Shown here: piece by piece, positions 16,819-25,517 of the stretch
How positions within the stretch are numbered: the stretch's first letter is position 1
Layout of the letters: each line of letters opens with the position of its first letter
Assembly: GCA_963702695.1 (NCBI GenBank)
Contig: CAVPDS010000004.1
Location: forward strand, 24,723-88,722
Origin: VAZQ01 sp963702695
Lineage (GTDB): Bacteria > Pseudomonadota > Alphaproteobacteria > Rhizobiales > Xanthobacteraceae
Length of the DNA stretch: 64,000 bases
Direction of reading: 5' to 3'
Position numbers and translations under genes: made by a program
Notes under the pieces: model-generated
Seen by the model: the letters and a program-made list of their open reading frames with translations, nothing else
What the model was told of the DNA's origin: nothing
Database searches by the model: none

Positions 16819-17887
16819 GTCGTGGCGAGGCCGCTAACCGACGTGAATGGCCCCGGAGCGGAGTTCGCGCGCACGCGCGCGCGCCTTCAGGAACGAACCA
16901 AAACATCAGCTTGAACGCTTCGATGTTGCCGATCCCGATCGATGCCAGCAGGACGGGCGTGGCGGCGGCCAGTAATCCGCCCGCGGTTGCGATCGCGCCG
17001 GCCAGGCTATATCGCGCGAAGGCGCTGGTCCGATCGCGATCAGAAACATTCTGCGCCAGCGCAGCGTGTTCGAGGTACCAGCATCCCGACGTCGCCGCTC
17101 GATGGATTGAACGTGCCGAATGGGTTACAGCTTGGAATCAGCGGAGATCGTGATGATGATTCCCATCGTGATCGCCGAGGAACCAAACCCACGACTAAAT
17201 CTGGGCGCCGCTGGCGAAGAATGCGAACTAAGACCCGGCCAAATTGAAGACGGAAAGTAACGGATTGAATGCAATATTGGCGGTGGCGCGGCGAACTACA
17301 CTGGGCAAGATCATTCAAGCCGGCGCCGACTTTAGCCGCGATGGGGGGGTTCAGTCTTTGCCCAGGCACGGCGCTTATTGTGTGGCCCTGGGTCCCCGCC
17401 TCCGCGGGGACGAGCGGGGATGTCTCAACGTGATCGGAATTTGCTCTAAATGACGCGCATGGCCCAAGTCGGGGCTTTACGATCGACCGATTCGGATGAA
17501 CCTTGCGTTCAGCCAGAGCGACAAATCCGCGCCTCAGACGATCGCATCTAGGAGCAGAGCTCCTAGACATTATTTCTGCCGCAAGCTTGGTGCGTGTGAA
17601 GGAACGACCAACGTCAGATCCAAATATCCACGTTCGAATCCATGATGCTGGCTATCCTAAGGAGCGTGATACCTCTAGACTATTGGTAACGCAGCAACAC
17701 GCGCTTGCAATTCTGCACGCCCTGCGTGGCGGAATGTGGCGTAAGGTCTCCTTCCCAAAGGGAATCGATCCAGTTCGATTTTGTCGCCAGAACGCAGTAA
17801 GCCCGGATTGCGAACCCTGATTTCAACAGTATCGAATGAAGATGTCAGCCCGCCGATCTTAACACTCTAATCAATGGTCACACGCCT
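16819..17887. other. Relic-like gene-poor region
   Basis: About 1.07 kb with no gene I can support. Near 17385-17425 is another partial copy of the dispersed repeat (GTCCCCGCCTCCGCGGGGACGAGCGGGG). A 105-codon frame at 17503-17820 (plus strand; ...VTQQHALAILHALRGGMWRK...) could be a hypothetical protein but lacks a ribosome site and looks lower in GC. Short frames between 16911 and 17250 look random. Confidence 0.4.
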
Positions 17888-18901
17888 ATGCCCTTGCTTC
17901 TCATGCCTGAGAAAGCGCCGACCCTGTCCGGCCAAACGTTCTTTTCCGATCCGCTCCTGGGCGCATGGGCTAAGCCGACCGGCGTCTATCTTCCCCCTAG
18001 CGTAGACATCGACAAGGGACCGGTGAACGTGCTCCTTTGGTTGCACGGGTGGTACGTGCCGAATATCGAGTCGTTTTTTAAGGGCGATCGCTCGGCCGTA
18101 CGGCAGCAGGTTCTCGCTTCCGGCAAGCCCGTGATTCTGGTCGCGCCCTGGCTCGGGAACGGACAAAGAGGGAGCGGCAGCACCTACAGTGTCAAAGACC
18201 TGACAGGCCGCTGGGGCGAGCAATATCTCGACGCGGTTCTCAGCAGCTTGGCTCTGATGGAGGACCCGGCGACCTTCAAGGCGCAATTGCAGCGCAATGA
18301 CACGTCACTTATCAGTGGTTATCAGCCCGCCTCGACCCCACGTCTTCGGCTTGGAAAGCTCGTCATCGCCTGCCATTCCGGTGGCGGAGAAGGCATGCGC
18401 AACCTCGTCGACGCCCTGGGGCGCTACAGGGGGCATCTGGCCGAGTGTTGGGGGTTCGATTGCCTCTACGGGGCCAACGCCACGCCCGATGATGCGACCT
18501 TTTGGTACAATTGGACGACCGGCAATAATGCCCGCCCGCTCTACATCTCCTACGGCGCCAGCACCGTTCCACAATCCGTGAAGCTGTATTTGATGGGTGA
18601 AGGGTTGGCAACTCGCGAGGGAGCAAGGCGCGATCCGGAAGGCCCCGACGTTTCGCAGCTGCACGTGACGCTCGGCATTTCCACCACCAAATACATTGAT
18701 GACCTCATGGGTCTCGACGGCCTTCTGATGTCCACCACGCCGAATCCCAAGCGTCCGCCCACGCTCGGTAATAAATTTGTCGAGCAGGCTGCCGACAACC
18801 TGAGCAAGAATGCCGGCTGGCCAAAAGATTTGATGGAGATGCACTATCGAATCGCCAGAGACGGTCTGCTCCAACGGCTCAAAGGCGCGAACTTCCTGTG
18901 A
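17888..18901 (+). CDS. Uncharacterised alpha/beta-hydrolase-like protein
   Basis: The 337-residue protein has features of the alpha/beta-hydrolase fold. LLWLHGWYVPN (residues about 49-59) fits an oxyanion-hole HG motif. LVIACHSGGGEGMRN (about 158-172) fits a nucleophile elbow, with Cys replacing the usual first Gly of G-x-S-x-G. A later segment, SQLHVTLGISTTKYIDDL, might hold the catalytic His. No signal peptide is seen. The gene stands alone with relic DNA on both sides. Hydrolase identity is inferred from two motifs only; substrate unknown. Confidence 0.6.
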   Translation: MPLLLMPEKAPTLSGQTFFSDPLLGAWAKPTGVYLPPSVDIDKGPVNVLLWLHGWYVPNIESFFKGDRSAVRQQVLASGKPVILVAPWLGNGQRGSGSTYSVKDLTGRWGEQYLDAVLSSLALMEDPATFKAQLQRNDTSLISGYQPASTPRLRLGKLVIACHSGGGEGMRNLVDALGRYRGHLAECWGFDCLYGANATPDDATFWYNWTTGNNARPLYISYGASTVPQSVKLYLMGEGLATREGARRDPEGPDVSQLHVTLGISTTKYIDDLMGLDGLLMSTTPNPKRPPTLGNKFVEQAADNLSKNAGWPKDLMEMHYRIARDGLLQRLKGANFL

Positions 18902-19599
18902 TTGGCCCGTGGTGCGCCCCTGACCGGGTGCCCGTTCGTCTTGGCTGCAGGGAGAAAAGCGCAAGTAAGATCCGGCCGCTCCCGGCACGCTGAAGCCCTT
19001 CCCGGATTTAACCGTACTTTTGCTGAACTCGATAGAAACAACAAGCCGCAAGCAGAGAAGCACGGCTTGCAGGCGATATGGGTCAACGATCCTGCGCTGG
19101 TGCGTCGTCATCACGATGCTTAGCACGCCCTTTCTCGCGAGATGAGCGCCAACAACCCGCTGGCTCCTTCCCAGCCCCGGACGGCCGTTGGGACTATGCA
19201 ATGATTTCTGCATACGCACGCAATGAGCTGACGTTGAATGAACATAGATATCGGCAAACTGAAGCCGCCCTATTTCCCACGGCAGGTTAGCTGCGCCGGT
19301 GCGGCACGACCGGAGCTGAAGGCCACGCGCGCTCCCCGCCAATATTGTTGATCCGTCGAGTTCGATCGACTCCCGACTTTCACCCCCTTATCAAAGAGCA
19401 ACACTTTCAAGCGCCGAGGAACGAACACCCGAGCGCTCTTGTTATACTGCTATTTCTCAGTCTCCATTTTCTGTTTGCGCGCGCTTCCCGGAAGCACCGA
19501 CCATAAGTCGGTCATCGTCGGTGCTGCGAACGGGCAGACGCGCGCCATGGGTCCGGGGTAGCATGGGAATTACGGCGTTGAGAGCTCATGGAGGCAGCG
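18902..19599. other. Intergenic stretch upstream of the MmgE/PrpD gene
   Basis: About 700 bases. Two short plus-strand frames (18902-19123 and 19078-19290) show no ribosome site or family likeness. The AT-richer part around 19400-19470 probably holds the promoter of the next gene. Nothing else seen. Confidence 0.4.
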
Positions 19600-21105
19600 A
19601 TGAGCGACGAGGCAGATCACACGAGACGTTGGCTGATCAATGCAAGCGGCGCGGCGATCTTGTCCAGCGCCATTCCACTGACGGCGTCGCACGCACAAAC
19701 CGCGGCGGCGCCGGCGCCGAGCGCTCCCACCGATGCGACCAAGGACTCAACTCCCATCTCCCGCACGACAACCGCGCTCGCCGATTATGTGGCGAACACG
19801 CTCGATCGCGAATTGCCGGCGCAGGTTGTCGCCAGGACCAAGCTGCATGTGCTCGATACCCTGGCCGCGATGGTCTCCGGCTCGCGTCTCAAGCCCGGAG
19901 GCCTGGCCGCCCGTTATGTCGACAGCCTGGGTGGCAAACCCCAGGCGATGGTGGTCGGCACCGGCATCTTGACGTCGGCCGTCAACGCGGCTCTCGCCAA
20001 CGCCATGGCGGCCCATGCCGACGAGACCGATGACACCAACCCCATCGGACCGGTTCACCTCGGCTGCGGCGCCGTTTCGGCGGCCCTCGCTACGGCCGAA
20101 CTCGCGGGACGATCCGGCAACGACCTCCTGCGCGCCGTAACGCTCGCCTACGACATCGGCGCGCGAATGGTTTCCGCGCTGGGCGTCGGTCAAGGATCCC
20201 GGCAGCACAGCCCGTCATGCCTGATGACGACCTTCGTGGCCGCCGCCGCCGCCGCGGCTATGCTGCGCCTCGACTCGCAGCAGGTGCGTCATACGTTCTC
20301 CTACGCGGCGCAGCAGGCATCCGGCATCGGCTTCTGGACACGCGACCGCGAACACGTCGAGAAGGCGTTCGATTTCGGCGGCATGGGTGCCCGCAACGGT
20401 GTCATGGCGGCGACCATGGTCGCGATGGGATTCTCGGCGGTCGAGGATCCCTTCAGCGGCAACGACAACATCTACACGGCGCTCGCCGACAAGCCGGCGC
20501 CGGAGAAACTCCTGGTCGAACTCGGGTCGAGCTATGCCGTCTTCGGCACGACGATCAAGAAATGGACCGTCGGATCGCCGCTGCAGTCGGTGCTCGATTC
20601 CGTCGCCGCGCTGCTTGACGATCCGGGCGTACGCGCTGACACGATCAAGCACATCAGAGTCGATATGCCGACCGCCAGCCTTCGCATCGTTGATAATAGT
20701 ACGGTCCCCGATCTCTGCCTGCAGCACCTCGTCGCCCTGATGATCGTCGACCGCGGCGCCACCTTCGCAAGCGTGCACGATGTGGCGCGCATGAGCGATC
20801 CGAAAGTGCTCGCTGTTCGCAAACTGATCGAACTGGTGGGGAGCCAGGAACTGCAAATGGCGGTGCCGGTGCGCCAGGCGATCGTGCGGATCGAGACGGC
20901 GGATGGCCGCTCGCTCAGCCATCGCACCTATGTGGTTCGCGGCACGGCGGGTAATCCGATGGATGCGAAAGAGGTCGAGGCGAAAGCGCTTGACCTGACG
21001 GCGCCCGTCCTCGGCGCCGGCCGAGCCCATGAACTCATCGCCGCGATTGGCAATCTCGAGCGGATTGGACCGGTATCAAGTCTGCGCGGGCTATTGCAGG
21101 CATAG
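19600..21105 (+). CDS. MmgE/PrpD family protein with Tat signal
   Basis: The protein of about 501 residues belongs to the 2-methylcitrate dehydratase / cis-aconitate decarboxylase superfamily. Visible motifs include DTLAAMVSGSRLKPGG, HADETDDTNPIGPVHLGCGAVSAALA (the helical region with conserved HxxExDD-like residues) and FDFGGMGARNGVMAATMVAMGF. The N-terminus has twin arginines before a hydrophobic stretch and AxA-type site (TRRWLINASGAAILSSAIPL...SHAQ), which suggests Tat export of the folded protein. That is unusual for this mostly cytoplasmic family. ATG 19600 is preferred over 19588 because GGAGG lies 5 bases before it. Substrate unknown. Confidence 0.85.
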   Translation: MSDEADHTRRWLINASGAAILSSAIPLTASHAQTAAAPAPSAPTDATKDSTPISRTTTALADYVANTLDRELPAQVVARTKLHVLDTLAAMVSGSRLKPGGLAARYVDSLGGKPQAMVVGTGILTSAVNAALANAMAAHADETDDTNPIGPVHLGCGAVSAALATAELAGRSGNDLLRAVTLAYDIGARMVSALGVGQGSRQHSPSCLMTTFVAAAAAAAMLRLDSQQVRHTFSYAAQQASGIGFWTRDREHVEKAFDFGGMGARNGVMAATMVAMGFSAVEDPFSGNDNIYTALADKPAPEKLLVELGSSYAVFGTTIKKWTVGSPLQSVLDSVAALLDDPGVRADTIKHIRVDMPTASLRIVDNSTVPDLCLQHLVALMIVDRGATFASVHDVARMSDPKVLAVRKLIELVGSQELQMAVPVRQAIVRIETADGRSLSHRTYVVRGTAGNPMDAKEVEAKALDLTAPVLGAGRAHELIAAIGNLERIGPVSSLRGLLQA

Positions 21106-21208
21106 CCTCGATCGTGCCGACGAGAAGGAGCGACGCAATATCAGTCACTCATGAATCAAGCCGTGCTTCCGCGAGCCCCGAACCATCAAATGCGACAACA
21201 CTCCGACC

Positions 21209-21823
21209 CTAGATCAGATAGATCCTGTCCGGCAGCTCATCGCGGTTCGTCTCGGTACGCGGATAATGCCTCGCGAGCTTGTCCCCGCATAGGTTTATCG
21301 CTGTGACAAAACCATCCGCGAGGCGGCCATTGCGCATATGCGCCACCAGAGCATCGATGACAACCTGCCATTCCGACTGGGGCACGCGGGCAGCTATGCC
21401 GTCGTCGGCGACGACGCGCGCGTAACGTTCAGCGAGCGAGACGAAGATTAAAATCCCGGAGCGTTCCTGCTTTCGCGCAATTCCGCGGATGGCGAACTGC
21501 TCCAGGGCAACGCGATGCGCGACGGCGCGGCGCGCCTTGCGCGGCATCAGTGCGACCCGCACGCGCGGCAACCAAAGGACTACCAAAAACAACAAAAATG
21601 CGGCGACCTGGAGCGACAGGATACCGTGAACTGTCATTGCGGTGAACGCCACAAGCAGCCAAGGCAGCCCGAGCGCGGCCACCGCCGCGACAAGAACCGG
21701 CAGCGTGGTGGTGTCGGAGGACGTCTGCGCCAGCACGCATACGATCTCGCCCGAAGTCCGTGCCTCAGCGGCGCGGATGGCGTTCGAGATGCGTTGGCGG
21801 TCCGGTGCGGAAATGTTCATCAC
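21209..21823 (-). CDS. TPM-domain membrane protein
   Basis: A 204-residue protein with a TPM domain (RISNAIRAAEARTSGEIVCVLAQTSSD at the N-terminus, and ILIFVSLAERYARVVADDGIAARVP after the membrane part). The domain is split by two hydrophobic helices (about residues 38-85). This is the second TPM gene of the LemA operon; its start overlaps the previous stop by 4 bases. Such proteins are paired with LemA in many bacteria; their role in envelope homeostasis or photosystem repair is known only from distant relatives. Confidence 0.82.
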   Translation of the reverse strand: MMNISAPDRQRISNAIRAAEARTSGEIVCVLAQTSSDTTTLPVLVAAVAALGLPWLLVAFTAMTVHGILSLQVAAFLLFLVVLWLPRVRVALMPRKARRAVAHRVALEQFAIRGIARKQERSGILIFVSLAERYARVVADDGIAARVPQSEWQVVIDALVAHMRNGRLADGFVTAINLCGDKLARHYPRTETNRDELPDRIYLI

Positions 21824-22602
21824 CAGCTTCCCGATGCCCCGCCGCCACCCGACGAACCGCCGCCGCCCGAAAACCCACCACCGCTCCCACTCGAAGATCC
21901 GCCGCCGCGAGAACCGCCCGCATTAAAAAGGATATTCAGCGCAACGTTCAGGAAAAACCATCGGAACCCGGGCGAAACGACGAGCAAGGTGACAAGGCCG
22001 ATTAGCGCTGCAATCAGAAGCCAGCTCGGCAGACCGGTAGTTGGTTGACTGTCGAGCCGCAGCGAGGGGCGCTGCTGCCATTCCGAAGCATCGGTGGTCA
22101 ACACCGTGATGATGTCGTCGACGCCACGTGAGATGCCGCCACCGAAATCGCCGGTCTTGAAGCGAGGCGCGATGGCATTGGTAATGATGACCTTCGAGAG
22201 CGCGTCGGTGAGCGTTCCCTCGAGCCCGTACCCTACTTCGATGCGGACTCGCCGCTCGGTCGGCGCAACGAGCAGCAGCACACCATTGTTCTTCGTCTTT
22301 TCGCCGAGCTTCCAACTGCGAAACAGTTCGTTGGCGTAAGGCTCGATTTCCTGGCCTTCGAGGGAAGTGACGGTGGCAACGACAAGCTGGATCCCGGACC
22401 TTGTTTCGAGTTCGGTGAGCTTCTGCTCGATCGCGCTCCGTGTATCGGCCGGGATGATGTTCGCCTGATCGACGATGCGACCCGTGAGCGCCGGAAAAGT
22501 AAGGGCGAGTGCGGCGACGACCGCGCACAGCAGAGCCACAAAAGCGACAGCGAGGCACTGTCCTCCCTCCGCGAGGCGAGAAGAGCTGTGGCCCCCATTC
22601 AT
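21820..22602 (-). CDS. TPM-domain protein, YgcG type, exported and Gly/Ser-rich
   Basis: This 260-residue protein has an N-terminal signal/anchor (QCLAVAFVALLCAVVAALALTF) and a TPM domain: LTGRIVDQANIIPADTRSAIEQKL..., LVVATVTSLEGQEIEPYANELFRSWKLG, NNGVLLLVAPTERRVRIEVGYGLEGTLTDA. It also has one C-terminal helix and a glycine/serine-rich tail (GGSRGGGSSSGSGGGFSGGG). This is the YgcG/BA42-like layout. It lies 28 bases after lemA, with overlap to the next TPM gene, so lemA-TPM-TPM is an operon. Confidence 0.88.
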   Translation of the reverse strand: MNGGHSSSRLAEGGQCLAVAFVALLCAVVAALALTFPALTGRIVDQANIIPADTRSAIEQKLTELETRSGIQLVVATVTSLEGQEIEPYANELFRSWKLGEKTKNNGVLLLVAPTERRVRIEVGYGLEGTLTDALSKVIITNAIAPRFKTGDFGGGISRGVDDIITVLTTDASEWQQRPSLRLDSQPTTGLPSWLLIAALIGLVTLLVVSPGFRWFFLNVALNILFNAGGSRGGGSSSGSGGGFSGGGGSSGGGGASGSW

Positions 22603-22630
22603 TTCGATGCTTTTCTGTGGTCGCGGTGCG

Positions 22631-23230
22631 TCAGAATTTCACTTGCGGCGGCGTCTGCGCATTCTCGCCTGCGGCGAATTCCGCCATCGGCTTGTTGGAA
22701 CGGAAGAAGGTCGAAGCCCACAACAGTCCGGGAAAGGTCTTGAGCTCGGTGTTGTAGGCCCGCACCGCTTCGATGTAGTCGCGCCGCGCCACCGTAATGC
22801 GGTTTTCCGTGCCTTCCAGTTGCGATTGAAGCGCCAGGAAGTTCTGGTTCGACTTGAGGTCGGGGTAGTTCTCGCTCACCGCGAGCAGCCGCCCAAGCGC
22901 GCCGGAAAGTTGATTCTGCGCATCCTGGAATTGCTTCAGTTTTTCGGGATCGGTCAATTGGGATACGTCGATCCGCACCTGCGTCGCCTTGGCGCGCGCC
23001 TCGACCACCGCGGTCAGAACGTCCTTTTCCTGTTTGGCGTAGCCCTGCACGGTTGCGACGAGATTGGGGATGAGATCGGCGCGGCGCTGATAATTGTTCT
23101 GTACGTCCGCCCATTTCGCCTTGGCCTGTTCCTCGTAGGTCGGAATATTGTTGTAACCACAGCCTGAGAGCATGAGTCCAAGAAGGACGGCTGCAAAGAC
23201 GGTGCGGATGCGCAAAATAGCGGTGGTCAT
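22631..23230 (-). CDS. lemA: LemA family lipoprotein
   Basis: A 199-residue LemA protein: an N-terminal lipoprotein signal with lipobox LMLSGCGYN, followed by the conserved helical LemA domain (YNNIPTYEEQAKAKWADVQNNYQRR..DLIPNLVATVQGYAKQEKDVL, and ENYPDLKSNQNFLALQSQLEGTENRI). It is the first gene of the lemA-TPM-TPM operon. Function is not established; LemA proteins are membrane-anchored with most of the chain outside the cytoplasm. Length is typical. Confidence 0.93.
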   Translation of the reverse strand: MTTAILRIRTVFAAVLLGLMLSGCGYNNIPTYEEQAKAKWADVQNNYQRRADLIPNLVATVQGYAKQEKDVLTAVVEARAKATQVRIDVSQLTDPEKLKQFQDAQNQLSGALGRLLAVSENYPDLKSNQNFLALQSQLEGTENRITVARRDYIEAVRAYNTELKTFPGLLWASTFFRSNKPMAEFAAGENAQTPPQVKF

Positions 23231-23330
23231 GAGGTCCTCCTGTTCGGATCTGAATAGGCAGTCTCAGGGCCGGGGCGAAAGCGACCGCAGCACGCTGCTA
23301 TTCGCATGGAATGCGAGGTTATGATCGCTT

Positions 23331-25406
23331 TCATTTTGCGGTCTCATCAATGATCCGATCGGCGTGATAGACCTTCGACAACGTCTCGCGCAAGGCCCCC
23401 ACGGCCACGGCCACTGCGCGGTTCACGGCTGCATCGTAACCAAAGTCTCCACCCAATGATTGGATGTTGCCGTCAAAGATGAGCCCGACCACTTCGCCGG
23501 CCGAATTGATGACGGGAGAGCCGGAATTGCCGCCGATGATGTCGTTCGTAGTGGCGAGATTGAATGGTTGCCCCAGATTTAGTTTCGGCTTCGCGACGAT
23601 CCAACTGTCGGGCAGCTTGAATGGATCAGCGCCGGTAGCGCGTTCAAACGCGCCGCCAATCGTCGTTATGGGATCGATGTCCTTGCCGTCTTGCCGATAG
23701 CCTCGAACGGCGCCGTAGGAAAGCCGAAGCGTGAAGGTGGCGTCGGGATAGGTAGAGTTCCCGTAAATCTTGAACGTCGCACTGGCAATCTGGGCCGAAT
23801 ACTTCGTCAACGGCCCCTGTACGTTATCCTCGTAGTCCTTCCTCACCGCGCGCAAGTCCGGGTCGATCTTGCGAACGAACGCGATCATTGGATCGGCCGA
23901 TGAATCGATGGCTGCCTGGCCGCCGTCAAGAAGACGGCGGCGAAGCTCCACGTCGGCAAGCGTGGTGGCGTCGACCAGTTCGGAAGCCAGCACGGCAGGC
24001 GACTTGCCGCCAAGCACCTTCTTGACCAAGGCGTCATCGGGCCCAAGGGCTTCACGGAGCTTCGTCAACGAGAACGTGAGTGTCAGCTTTTCGAGTTCGG
24101 GATGAATCGGCGCACGCGAGGTGATGGTCTGTCGAAGGAACGGGAAGCTGGCGCTGGTGAACTCCTTGAGCCGCGCCTCGTCCGGCTTGGTCACCTCAGC
24201 CGAATGCCGAACCAGATCCTTGGCCAGCGTAAACAAGCGCGAGCGAAAGCCTTGCCCACCCTCAGTGAATACATAGCGATCCCGCATGGCGCGGAATCGG
24301 ACAAGCGATTGCTGGACATTGTCCCAGGCTTGACCGTATGGCTCACGCAGCTCCGGATCGGAGTCCACCTTGGCGCGTAGCTCATGTTCCGCGGCGGCTC
24401 GCGACCGGATGATCGCGGGATCGACCAGCGCCGCGAACTGCCCCTTGTGGGCCTTCAACGAGTTTTCGACGCCAAACAGCAAGCCGTTGGCGATTCGGGC
24501 CTGTTCGGCGCCCTTGGTCGAGAATTCCGTCAGGATGCCACGCAGCTCCGAGTCATAAAAAATGCCGCGAGGGAGCGTTACATCGCGCCGAAACTCGAGT
24601 TCGGCAACCGTGTCCCGGCGGTTGGTCGCGCCGGGATGACCCGATGTGAAGGTCAGATCGCCAGCTTGCGCATCAGCTTTGGCATATCGCAGGTAATTCG
24701 AGCTCGTATCGAGCGGGGCATCGTTTCGATAGACCCGCAGGTAGCTGACATCCAAGTCATAACGCGGAAACTCGAAATTATCGGGGTCCCCACCGAAAAA
24801 TGCGATCGCTATCTCCGGCGCAAAAACCAGCCTCACATCCTGGTAGCGACGATAGCGATAAAGATCATAGACGCCGCCGTGGTAGAGCTCGACGATGTCG
24901 CACCGGATGTTCACGTCATTGCCCGAGCATTCGCTGGTGATCGTTGCTTCGACGGCCTTCCTGGCGTCGGTGAGGGCTGGGCCATCCTTGCCGGCGATCG
25001 CTTGATCGACCCGGTCGGTGACATCGACAATCGCAATCAACTGGTCGGCTTCGACATTGGGGCACTTGCGCTCGTCTCGTAGTTCTTTGGCGTAAAAGCC
25101 GGAGGCGACCATGTCATCGGTTTTGGTCGACAGCTGCTCGATGCAGCCATGCGCACAATGATGATTCGTCTGCACGAGCCCATATGGCGAGACGAAACTC
25201 GCCGAGCAGCCGCGAGCGAGGCGAAGCGACGAAAGGCGAACGTGATCGAGCCAAGCCTGATCGGGCTTGAAATCGTAACTCTGCTTGACCTTGTCCGCAG
25301 GAAAGTCGTCGGTCGTCCACATGCCTTCGTCGGCCAATGCCGGCTTGAGCGAAGCGATTGCGAGCAGAAGTGCGGCAAGTGTCGCTGCAGAGAGGCGCAT
25401 GTCCAT
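23331..25406 (-). CDS. S46 family peptidase (DPP7/DPP11-like)
   Basis: This 691-residue exported serine peptidase has a signal peptide (ATLAALLLAIASLKPALA) and the S46 start EGMWTTDDFPADKVKQ. The catalytic histidine region is LVQTNHHCAHGCIEQLS (residues about 78-94) and the catalytic serine region is NDIIGGNSGSPVINSAGEVVGLIFDG near the C-terminus. S46 enzymes remove dipeptides from peptide N-termini in the periplasm. Length fits the family (about 700). DPP11 versus DPP7 specificity depends on one residue near the serine that I do not assign. Transcribed alone, 100 bases before lemA on the same strand. Confidence 0.92.
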   Translation of the reverse strand: MDMRLSAATLAALLLAIASLKPALADEGMWTTDDFPADKVKQSYDFKPDQAWLDHVRLSSLRLARGCSASFVSPYGLVQTNHHCAHGCIEQLSTKTDDMVASGFYAKELRDERKCPNVEADQLIAIVDVTDRVDQAIAGKDGPALTDARKAVEATITSECSGNDVNIRCDIVELYHGGVYDLYRYRRYQDVRLVFAPEIAIAFFGGDPDNFEFPRYDLDVSYLRVYRNDAPLDTSSNYLRYAKADAQAGDLTFTSGHPGATNRRDTVAELEFRRDVTLPRGIFYDSELRGILTEFSTKGAEQARIANGLLFGVENSLKAHKGQFAALVDPAIIRSRAAAEHELRAKVDSDPELREPYGQAWDNVQQSLVRFRAMRDRYVFTEGGQGFRSRLFTLAKDLVRHSAEVTKPDEARLKEFTSASFPFLRQTITSRAPIHPELEKLTLTFSLTKLREALGPDDALVKKVLGGKSPAVLASELVDATTLADVELRRRLLDGGQAAIDSSADPMIAFVRKIDPDLRAVRKDYEDNVQGPLTKYSAQIASATFKIYGNSTYPDATFTLRLSYGAVRGYRQDGKDIDPITTIGGAFERATGADPFKLPDSWIVAKPKLNLGQPFNLATTNDIIGGNSGSPVINSAGEVVGLIFDGNIQSLGGDFGYDAAVNRAVAVAVGALRETLSKVYHADRIIDETAK

Positions 25407-25517
25407 TTCCGTTCAGTGTCGAAGCCTTGCAATGCCGAGCAGCACAATTGATGCCGATAGATTATGGCCGCTTTGATGTCGGCCGCCGGGTGCGGCGTTA
25501 GAAGGCGGCACAGCGCG

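Noticed and set aside
16911..17453. Short plus-strand frames between the DUF6894-like gene and the hydrolase-like gene
   Set aside because: Arg-rich random-looking text, with part of it covering a dispersed repeat; no start signals.
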